Under the pieces are notes generated by a model. That model had not been told where the DNA came from. It saw nothing but the letters and a program-made list of their open reading frames with translations, and ran no database searches. Shown one piece after another: positions 1-5,374 of a stretch of 6,645 nucleotides of DNA. Origin of the DNA: Candidatus Omnitrophota bacterium. Lineage in GTDB: Bacteria > Omnitrophota > Gorgyraeia > S143-82. The DNA is taken from assembly GCA_027065215.1 (NCBI GenBank), contig JAMOOT010000320.1:1-6645 (forward strand). The letters run 5' to 3'. Within the stretch, counting starts at the first letter, position 1. Each line of letters opens with the position of its first letter. Both the position numbers and the translations under genes were made by a program.

Positions 1-83
1 TCAAAGACACCTTTACCACAACCAAAATTGATATAAACAAAATACATTAGCACAAAAGGAATTATCTGAAAAGAGAAATTCAT
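1..83 (-). CDS. Possible start of a small exported protein, runs off the window (weak)
   Basis: An ATG at 83 opens a frame that stays open to the window edge for 27 codons. It begins MNFSFQIIPFVLMYFVYINF and continues GCGKGVF. The stretch is strongly hydrophobic and is followed by a cysteine after glycine, which recalls a lipoprotein signal, but the residues before the cysteine (N-F-G) do not fit the usual lipobox and there is no basic residue at the N terminus. I see no good SD site before this ATG (upstream is CTCAAGTTATCT). An upstream in-frame TAG limits any extension to a few codons. It lies 82 bp after the anti-sigma stop on the same strand, so it may be the next gene of that transcript or chance open sequence. 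Confidence 0.3.
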   Translation of the reverse strand, partial: MNFSFQIIPFVLMYFVYINFGCGKGVF

Positions 84-165
84 AGATAACTTGAGAATAG
101 GACTCTACACAAGAATCTAAAGCAAATAAAATCGCCACTGGGGCAAGGGCACTTTAGCCTATCTT

Positions 166-444
166 TCACATATCAAATACCAAATCAGTAGAGGAGAAAT
201 CAAAGGCCTCGACCAGAGCGTAATAAGTAGTAATCTCTTGTTGTGAAGTAAAATAGGTCTGGCAACACACAAACAAGGCCATTAAAAGAGCAGCGCTAAA
301 TGGGATTGCCCATTTAAGATAAAAAACAGGGGGAAAACGCCTCTCTTGTCTCTTAAGGATTTCTTGCTCAATAGAACGCCATATATGTCTTGGAGGATCC
401 GCCTTAAGATCTGGGAGATGCCGATAAAGATCTTCTGGTTTCAT
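166..444 (-). CDS. Small single-pass membrane protein, probable anti-sigma factor
   Basis: A 92-residue protein whose ATG overlaps the sigma stop (ATGA). Residues 1-41 are polar and basic and include PPRHIWRSIEQEILKRQERR, resembling the short sigma-binding helices of many anti-sigma factors. One membrane helix runs from about 43 to 62 (LKWAIPFSAALLMALFVCC). The remaining 30 residues form an acidic tail ending FDFSSTDLVFDM, outside the membrane if the basic N terminus is inside. It lacks the HxxxCxxC zinc motif of ZAS anti-sigma factors and any large sensor domain. The size and layout are comparable to the small CnrY-type anti-sigma factors, although I see no direct sequence match to them. The expected role is to bind and silence the sigma at the membrane; that is inferred from gene order and topology, not from a recognised domain. 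Confidence 0.85.
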   Translation of the reverse strand: MKPEDLYRHLPDLKADPPRHIWRSIEQEILKRQERRFPPVFYLKWAIPFSAALLMALFVCCQTYFTSQQEITTYYALVEAFDFSSTDLVFDM

Positions 445-977
445 AATAACCCCTCCTGCTCCAACAATTCCCTCGCCTTTAGCATAAAACTCTCTCTTGC
501 CCGTTTCAATCTACTTTTTACTGTCCCAATAGGTATCTTTAAAATCTTAGATATATCTTCATAGGACAGTCCCTCTATTTCTCGCAAGGTTAAGATAAGC
601 CTATGTTCCACAGGTAATTGATTTAATACTGCCTCTGTCAATTCTTTATATTCTGAATATTCTGAATCCGCCTCCTTGTGCTGAGACGTCAAAGAAACAG
701 AACTACAGTTTGTCCGATGAGAACGTTTTCGATACAAGTTGATTGCCTGATTGACTGCAATCCGATAGATAAATGTGCGAAGACTACTCTTCCTCAGAAA
801 ACTATTTATTTTCCTATACAGAATTAAAAACACCTCTTGAACCACCTCTTCGCTATCTTCCGCATTTCGCAATATACCTAAAGCCACGTTATATACAAAT
901 CCAGCGTAGAGGTGATAAAGTTTTTCAAAGGCCTGAAAATTGCCTCCTCTAATCTGATCAATTAATTCTCGCTCCAT
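441..977 (-). CDS. ECF-family RNA polymerase sigma factor (sigma-E/RpoE-like)
   Basis: A 178-residue group 4 sigma factor containing only regions 2 and 4. Region 2 follows from near the N terminus: FEKLYHLYAGFVYNVALGIL, then AEDSEEVVQEVFLILYRKI (core binding) and LRTFIYRIAVNQAINLYRKR (-10 recognition). A charged linker with SEYSEYKE leads into region 4, LNQLPVEHRLILTLREIEGL and the helix-turn-helix SYEDISKILKIPIGTVKSRL with KRARESF, which reads the -35 element. The frame can be extended upstream to ATG 989 or TTG 1001. ATG 977 has the best SD site (GAGGGG, 4 nt away), the TTG at 1001 has none, and the proposed promoter -10 box overlaps the TTG start. The stop codon overlaps the start of the anti-sigma gene (ATGA). 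There is no extra C-terminal domain. The regulated genes and signal are unknown; the sigma is likely held at the membrane by its partner until an envelope signal arrives. Confidence 0.95.
   Translation of the reverse strand: MERELIDQIRGGNFQAFEKLYHLYAGFVYNVALGILRNAEDSEEVVQEVFLILYRKINSFLRKSSLRTFIYRIAVNQAINLYRKRSHRTNCSSVSLTSQHKEADSEYSEYKELTEAVLNQLPVEHRLILTLREIEGLSYEDISKILKIPIGTVKSRLKRARESFMLKARELLEQEGLL
452..457 (-). promoter_or_regulatory. Ribosome binding site AGGAGG for the anti-sigma gene, inside the sigma gene
   Basis: AGGAGG lies in the last codons of the sigma gene (encoding part of EQEGLL), 7 nt before the ATG at 444. The ideal spacing plus the ATGA stop/start overlap suggest coupled, near-equal synthesis of sigma and anti-sigma. 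Confidence 0.8.
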
Positions 978-981
978 ATGG

Positions 982-987
982 CCCCTC
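982..987 (-). promoter_or_regulatory. Ribosome binding site GAGGGG for the sigma gene
   Basis: GAGGGG stands 4 nt before ATG 977. If transcription starts from the ECF promoter at about 986-989, this site lies at the extreme 5' end of the message, giving a very short leader. It is the main reason for choosing the 178-residue form over the 186-residue one. Confidence 0.6.
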
Positions 988-993
988 ATATCC

Positions 994-1022
994 TTAGACA
1001 AACAAATACAGAGGAATGTTCC
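994..1022 (-). promoter_or_regulatory. ECF (RpoE-type) promoter in front of the sigma gene
   Basis: On the minus strand GGAACAT (1022-1016) and GTCTAA (999-994) are separated by 16 bp. This is a near match to the RpoE-group pattern GGAACTT, 15-16 bp, GTCTAA. Transcription would begin around 986-989, about 10 nt before ATG 977 and just at the SD site GAGGGG (987-982). Its place directly before an ECF sigma gene fits positive autoregulation, a common habit of this family. I saw no second copy of this motif pair elsewhere in the window. Confidence 0.68.
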
Positions 1023-1044
1023 ATTAGAATGGTATTATTATTTT

Positions 1045-1929
1045 TTACTTGTTTCCTTTAAATCCACTTTTCAATAAAAGAATCGTACCCTTAGGACACC
1101 CTACAAACTTAGCAATTACATCACATTTAGCCATAAAGAGGAAAAACACTTCGCGGTCAACATCAGAAAGGGCCTCAAAATTGCCTTGTCCTTTACTGAT
1201 AACCATATCAGCCTTGTAGAACTCAGAGACAAATTCTTTACTTGCACGAGACAATACTGCTCCCGGAGATTGCACTCCAGTCGATATAATATTTGCCACC
1301 CTATCAAGTCCCACTTTCACAGCATCATCGTAAGTTACATCATTGATTATCGGCCCACCTCGTACAGCAAAGATAAATTTCTTATCCGGCCATTGTTCTT
1401 TTATAGTCTCTATCATTATCTTATCAAATACGATCTCACCACAGTTATCACCAATAACCAAAATCCGTTTAGAATTATGTAATCGAATCAAAAATTCATC
1501 TATCTGAAAAAACCGCGCATCAGACTTTTTTTCTTCCCTAAGGATTTGATTCAATTCCCTTAAGACATCGATATCTCCCGTAACTCCAAAATCGATTATG
1601 TTTCCAGCAATGCTCAACAAAATTGATTCCTTTACAGGATCCAACGCCGATTTTATACGCTCTTGAATGAGAGGAACCATATCCAAGGCTATTCGATTAC
1701 TTTCCTCTTTGCCTGTTCTATAAGGATCATCTTGTCCTGTTAATTCTTCAACCTTAGCATACACATCCATCGCAAACTCCGGAGGAGAAATATCATCTTT
1801 TATGGAACACAAAAGGCAGGCCACAGATTTCATCAAGGATTTAGTCTGCGTATCATTAAGTGCTAAATACCTCCGCACTGTCAACACCTGGCGTAAAAAA
1901 CAAGGGCCACATTCAGGAAACCAATTCAT
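1045..1929 (-). CDS. DUF89 / ARMT1-like metal-dependent damage-control phosphatase
   Basis: A 294-residue cytosolic protein of the DUF89 family. Known members are metal-dependent phosphatases thought to remove harmful or overflow phosphometabolites such as sugar phosphates; the substrate here cannot be told. Numbering with one extra residue from the TTG at 1932, the N terminus has the CxxC typical of archaeal-type members (PECGPCFLRQ, Cys8 and Cys11). Then come DPYRTGKEESN (69-79), GNIIDFG (110-116), the core ILVIGDNCGEIVFDK (157-171; Asp162 and Asn163 are likely metal or phosphate ligands), AVRGGPIINDVT (189-200), ISTG (216-219) and VISKGQGNFEAL (244-255). The length matches compact archaeal and bacterial members such as those with solved structures from Archaeoglobus (AF1104) and Pyrococcus (PH1575). 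All expected motifs are intact. Start chosen by the SD site. The 33-bp gap to the upstream gene and the lack of a clear promoter suggest co-transcription with the large exported protein; the sigma gene follows behind its own promoter. Confidence 0.95.
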   Translation of the reverse strand: MNWFPECGPCFLRQVLTVRRYLALNDTQTKSLMKSVACLLCSIKDDISPPEFAMDVYAKVEELTGQDDPYRTGKEESNRIALDMVPLIQERIKSALDPVKESILLSIAGNIIDFGVTGDIDVLRELNQILREEKKSDARFFQIDEFLIRLHNSKRILVIGDNCGEIVFDKIMIETIKEQWPDKKFIFAVRGGPIINDVTYDDAVKVGLDRVANIISTGVQSPGAVLSRASKEFVSEFYKADMVISKGQGNFEALSDVDREVFFLFMAKCDVIAKFVGCPKGTILLLKSGFKGNK

Positions 1930-1933
1930 CAAT

Positions 1934-1940
1934 CCTCCTT
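1934..1940 (-). promoter_or_regulatory. Ribosome binding site AAGGAGG for the DUF89 gene
   Basis: AAGGAGG stands 4 nt before ATG 1929 but only 1 nt before the in-frame TTG at 1932, so the ATG is the better start. Its strength predicts good translation of this second gene of the probable pair. Confidence 0.75.
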
Positions 1941-1962
1941 TTTAAAAAACAGGCAAGTACAA

Positions 1963-4900
1963 TTATAATACTATTCCCCCCACATTTTCCTTTTCTTTTT
2001 CCATACTCTTTATTATTTCGTTTCTAAGAGAAAGTGCCAAGTCCCAACAAACCTTCGATACCCGACGGGAGAGTACTATTGCCATATTCTCTAATACCTT
2101 ATTTGTTTCCTTATCCTCAAAAGACTCATCCAACGAAATGGCATCAACTAAGGATATTAAAAACGCTGAAGATAAGCGTTGACGCAAAAAAGTTGGGCTA
2201 TGGGTAAGATACCCTTGATATTTTATCAATATTGGCAAAAAAACATCTCTAAACCAAGGCCTGTCTTTTAAAACCTCATAAATGGAACCCTTGCCACTTG
2301 CTATACCTCTTAACATAGAAATAGTCCTAAACAATGTCTTATTATACTGAGATGAAGATACAGGTTTTCCATATGCTAAAGTAGGCAGTATTTTTTCGGT
2401 CCAAAAGGATTCTCTTCCATCAATCATAGCCTGCCGTTTCTTCCATTGCCACCATTGTTCCTTGTGTTCTTTTCTAAGCATAGTAGTCCGACCTTGATAG
2501 AACAGCAGATCGTACATTGTCTTTTCCCTGTAATCCTCACCCGACCTTTCTCTCATATTCAGCAACCAAAAAAACCAAGATAATCCACGAGTCATCTCCT
2601 CCTTACCCAAATACAAATTATAGCCATAGCGCCATAATAATCTCTCTTTCTTCTCAATCCTATTAAGGGATACAAGATCTCTAATAGACATTCCTTCCTG
2701 AAATGCGAATTCCAACAAACCCAAAAGAATAAGATCGTCCTTCAGTCCACTTGAATCCTTACTTCCAACCACAGCCTCTGGCAAAAAGATAATTCGATTT
2801 TTTAAATCCAAGTGCAAGGGAGCCTCCATAGGGATAAAATCAAAAGACCTTATTTCGACAGAGAAAGTCTTCTCTCGAATAAGATCTTTTAATCTTCGCT
2901 TCAATTCTGGGATAACAACCATAGTCTCAACAAAATCCACCAACTTTTGAGAATTCCATCTATCAATAAATCTGGTAGGTATAGATAGCAGAAATGTATT
3001 TTCCAGATCTAACGTCAACTCTCCAGTATTTACGTTATAATTATCAATTATATCATTGGGATAAGTAAACACCTGATTTCCCAAAAAGTCAGATGAAAAT
3101 GTAAGAAATTGATATATAAGATGAAAAGGCGATATCAACGGCATAAGAGAGGCCTGATTCAATATATTCCAAGCCATAATATCCCTTGGGGAGGTAAATA
3201 ACGTACCCAAGTTAGAATAAAAACGCTGAATAGGTTTATATCCCACCGCCCATTCTTTTCCTTCCTTCTGATATCTCATAAGCCATTCTTCTGCTGTCCG
3301 CATTGCATCTTCATAATGCTCTTTATTCTTAGCAATTAACCCTCGGTAATATACAATAGAACGATACATCCCAGACCAAAATTTTTTATGCGCCCATTTG
3401 AGCCATCTCTCATCCTTTGGTAAAGGGTTTAAGATATGAGGGCCTAAACAATCATAGGCAAGATCTAAAAACTCTAACAAATCAGCAATATCATCAGAAG
3501 AAAAATCCTGTGCCTTTAGTTCTCTTATAATATCCAATCTAAGGTGAACAGGGCATTGGTGTTCAAGCAGATAGTTATTTAAAGTTCTAAAACATTGCAA
3601 CTCACCTTCCATTGCCTCCAACCGGTTAAATAAAAACCTATGTCCCATCTTCATCCAATAATCAGCAGATCGGATAGATTCCCTATTTCTTGCCAATATA
3701 GCCATAATCAATCGATTCACACTTCGCTCCTTTTGGGAACCAGAAAAAACAACCTTAGCAAAATTTCCTAAAAAAGATACAGGGGAAAATGATGCTTTCC
3801 ACCTCTCTTTATCTGGTTTACTACTAAACAATTTTTCTATATCTTCACGCCTCAATAATACTTCCCTACTATTAGGAGATTTCAGGACCACTTCAAAACC
3901 AGTGGACTTCTTTGAATTCGGGGTATACCTTATCTCCACTATCGCATTCTTAGAGGACAATGCCTGTTCTATTATCTTGTATATCAACACATATCTTCCT
4001 TTCTTGTTCAAATTCGTTCCTTCAAAACAATCTTCGGATAATAGAATCATCCCAGTTTCCTTATCCTTGCTAAGCGTAGAAAGGCCATAGAGATCATGAC
4101 CCTTGTCTGGAAAAGAAAATATCCTCAACCTTTGAAGTTCCCTCAGATTTTCCTTAACAAAACTTAACAATGCCTCACTTGATTCCTTGGAAAAGAAATC
4201 CTCAAATATCCCTCTTAAAAACTCTTCAGGTATCCCATCAAAATCATATATCAGTTTAGCCAAATATTCAGCCTTTTGCTCCCCTCCCAAAAATATCTGT
4301 AACCTAATCGAATCTGCATCTGCATACCTCCATTCCTCATCGAGAAACCTAACATTATAGAAACCCAACCCAAAATAGTCTGAAAAAGTCTTCCAATTGT
4401 AAGATTTCCCCCCTCCTTTTTGCTCCTCAACTTCAACCTTTCCTAAAACAATCCCTCCCACTATTGAATCTTCCCCAAAAAGTCCTTTATATTCCTTAAG
4501 GATCTTTAACTTACTCCAAGATACCGACGACAAATTAGGATCTAACCTATGGCCTACCACAAATCGGCTAAGCGCCCAAGCGCGAACTATATCCCTAAGG
4601 CCAGCATATTCTGGCGCGTGATTAACCCTTATTGTCAAATGCTCCTTTAACCTTACAGCCCAATCAGGCAGTGTCCTTTGTCCCAAAACCTCTACGCGAA
4701 CCAAAAGGTCAACCTGACTAACAACCCATAAATTCCCATTTCTATCTTTCTCCACCAATACCCGTCTTGGTTCTATCCAACAGCGAAACAAAGAGTTTCC
4801 TTTCCACTCTCCCTGATGGCCTAACCATTCCATAGCATCACGTTTTAATCTGAGATCGTACTCTAAAAGCCGCTTGCCCACGAGACTATCGGCAAGCACA

Positions 4901-5259
4901 GGAGAGACAAGGGTGAACGGCTTAGCCTTAGGTGAGAGAGAAACCCAAACCGAGTTATTCTGCCGAACATTCAAAAATTCTAACAGAAAAATACCGGCTG
5001 AAAACGCATCAGGGCCATTTCCATATGTCAACATCAAATCCTCTACTGACCGGGCATGATCAGATAAACTGGCACCCAAGAATTCTCCAGTTTCAGCCTG
5101 AATAAAACCAGAAAAAAACAAAAACAACAATAATGTAATGCTAACCCCTCTCATAATATCCCATAAAAACTCAAAAAACCTAAATCGAATTATCCTGGGC
5201 CAATCCCTCCTATTTAGAACTGAATCGTTTTGGATAATCTCCTTCCCCTTACCCATCAT
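1963..5259 (-). CDS. Large exported protein of unknown function (about 1,098 aa)
   Basis: I do not recognise a named family. The frame can open at ATG 5271 (1,102 codons; residue numbers here use that), but the SD site supports ATG 5259 or 5256. A basic stretch (RRDWPRIIRFRF, 21-32) precedes a strong hydrophobic segment at 43-57 (VSITLLLFLFFSGFI) ending in a plausible signal peptidase site IQA/ET after residue 59; ATG 5154 (Met40) would give a textbook 20-residue Sec signal. No other convincing membrane segment is visible, so the protein is probably periplasmic, secreted or anchored by its N terminus. Residues about 107-235 (SVWVSLSP, then VGKRLLEYDLRLKRDA, FRCWIEPRRVLV, EYAGLRDIVRAWALSRF) recall from memory a module of uncharacterised secreted proteins in Omnitrophota-like bacteria. 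The remaining 800 or more residues are mixed, charged and rich in aromatic residues (for example QWWQWKKR near 939), with six cysteines after the signal and no HExxH or other catalytic motif that I can see. The phosphatase gene follows after 33 bp. It is certainly a real gene; its role is unknown. Confidence 0.93.
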   Translation of the reverse strand: MMGKGKEIIQNDSVLNRRDWPRIIRFRFFEFLWDIMRGVSITLLLFLFFSGFIQAETGEFLGASLSDHARSVEDLMLTYGNGPDAFSAGIFLLEFLNVRQNNSVWVSLSPKAKPFTLVSPVLADSLVGKRLLEYDLRLKRDAMEWLGHQGEWKGNSLFRCWIEPRRVLVEKDRNGNLWVVSQVDLLVRVEVLGQRTLPDWAVRLKEHLTIRVNHAPEYAGLRDIVRAWALSRFVVGHRLDPNLSSVSWSKLKILKEYKGLFGEDSIVGGIVLGKVEVEEQKGGGKSYNWKTFSDYFGLGFYNVRFLDEEWRYADADSIRLQIFLGGEQKAEYLAKLIYDFDGIPEEFLRGIFEDFFSKESSEALLSFVKENLRELQRLRIFSFPDKGHDLYGLSTLSKDKETGMILLSEDCFEGTNLNKKGRYVLIYKIIEQALSSKNAIVEIRYTPNSKKSTGFEVVLKSPNSREVLLRREDIEKLFSSKPDKERWKASFSPVSFLGNFAKVVFSGSQKERSVNRLIMAILARNRESIRSADYWMKMGHRFLFNRLEAMEGELQCFRTLNNYLLEHQCPVHLRLDIIRELKAQDFSSDDIADLLEFLDLAYDCLGPHILNPLPKDERWLKWAHKKFWSGMYRSIVYYRGLIAKNKEHYEDAMRTAEEWLMRYQKEGKEWAVGYKPIQRFYSNLGTLFTSPRDIMAWNILNQASLMPLISPFHLIYQFLTFSSDFLGNQVFTYPNDIIDNYNVNTGELTLDLENTFLLSIPTRFIDRWNSQKLVDFVETMVVIPELKRRLKDLIREKTFSVEIRSFDFIPMEAPLHLDLKNRIIFLPEAVVGSKDSSGLKDDLILLGLLEFAFQEGMSIRDLVSLNRIEKKERLLWRYGYNLYLGKEEMTRGLSWFFWLLNMRERSGEDYREKTMYDLLFYQGRTTMLRKEHKEQWWQWKKRQAMIDGRESFWTEKILPTLAYGKPVSSSQYNKTLFRTISMLRGIASGKGSIYEVLKDRPWFRDVFLPILIKYQGYLTHSPTFLRQRLSSAFLISLVDAISLDESFEDKETNKVLENMAIVLSRRVSKVCWDLALSLRNEIIKSMEKEKENVGGIVL

Positions 5260-5263
5260 TACT

Positions 5264-5269
5264 ACCTCC
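5264..5269 (-). promoter_or_regulatory. Ribosome binding site GGAGGT deciding the start of the large gene
   Basis: GGAGGT lies 4 nt before ATG 5259 and 7 nt before the adjacent ATG 5256. It overlaps the first codons of the longer reading from ATG 5271, which has only a weak TAGG upstream. This favours 5259 or 5256 as the true start. Confidence 0.7.
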
Positions 5270-5290
5270 ATTTACCTACAAAACCTGTTA

Positions 5291-5310
5291 ATTATAAAAT
5301 ATTTTATAAT
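5291..5310. repeat. Perfect 20-bp AT palindrome overlapping the promoter
   Basis: ATTATAAAATATTTTATAAT equals its own reverse complement over all 20 bases. After one mismatched pair, two further flanking pairs also match. It covers the -10 box and part of the spacer of the proposed promoter. It could be an operator for a dimeric repressor or simply AT-rich promoter DNA; it contains no G or C, so a stable RNA hairpin is unlikely. Confidence 0.75.
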
Positions 5311-5320
5311 CAATTTACAA
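5291..5320 (-). promoter_or_regulatory. Sigma70-type promoter for the large secreted protein gene
   Basis: On the minus strand a -35 box TTGTAA (5320-5315; 4 of 6 matches to TTGACA) is followed after 18 bp by a perfect -10 box TATAAT (5296-5291). Transcription would start near 5284 and leave a leader of about 25 nt before ATG 5259, with the SD site inside it. The promoter lies between the hairpin after the chemoreceptor and the large gene, where a promoter is needed. The AT-rich surroundings make chance matches easier, which limits confidence. Confidence 0.6.
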
Positions 5321-5330
5321 TTCGAGCAAT

Positions 5331-5360
5331 ACGAAACCGGCTCATCCAAGCCGGTTTTGT
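5331..5360 (-). terminator. GC-rich hairpin after the chemoreceptor gene
   Basis: Inverted repeat starting 15 bp past the chemoreceptor stop. The core arms are 9 bp and perfect (AAACCGGCT at 5334-5342 and AGCCGGTTT at 5349-5357), with a 6-nt loop. The stem extends to 12 bp with one mismatch (5333 opposite 5358), which is a G-U pair if read from the plus strand. On the minus strand the stem ends in TTT followed by CGTATT, an imperfect U-tract. The plus-strand copy ends TTTTGTATCT and could also terminate. Its position between a stop codon and a separate promoter supports a rho-independent terminator, possibly working in both directions. Confidence 0.7.
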
Positions 5361-5374
5361 ATCTATCATTCCCC

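Noticed and set aside
15..153. Alternative minus-strand frame of about 46 codons containing LAPVAILFALDSC
   Set aside because: It has no ATG, only a GTG without an SD site, and ends at a TAA near 13-15. It is open by chance.
84..165. Terminator after the anti-sigma gene
   Set aside because: Only weak pairings such as TTATCT with AGATAA across a 16-nt loop and short GC matches are present, with no U-tract. The transcript may continue past the window.
648..668. Short tandem DNA repeat (TATTCTGAA type) in the sigma gene
   Set aside because: It only encodes the SEYSEY part of the flexible linker between regions 2 and 4; two copies are not a meaningful repeat.
999..1001. TTG start for the sigma gene giving 186 residues
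   Set aside because: No SD site precedes it and it overlaps the -10 box of the proposed ECF promoter. ATG 977 has GAGGGG at suitable spacing and gives a normal ECF N terminus.
1021..1032. Imperfect palindrome CCATTCTAATGG next to the ECF -35 box as an operator
   Set aside because: Only 5-bp arms with a 2-bp centre in AT-rich DNA; too short to claim a binding site.
1186..1482. Plus-strand open frame of 98 codons inside the DUF89 gene
   Set aside because: It lies fully antisense to a gene with intact family motifs and its translation shows no domain. Chance open frame.
1930..1932. TTG start for the DUF89 gene
   Set aside because: It is only 1 nt from the SD site; the next codon, ATG, has workable spacing and matches the usual N terminus just before the PxCxxC motif.
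1963..1975. TATAAT at the end of the large gene as a promoter for the DUF89 gene
   Set aside because: The hexamer overlaps the stop codon region and no -35-like hexamer is found at 16-18 bp upstream, where the sequence is G-rich.
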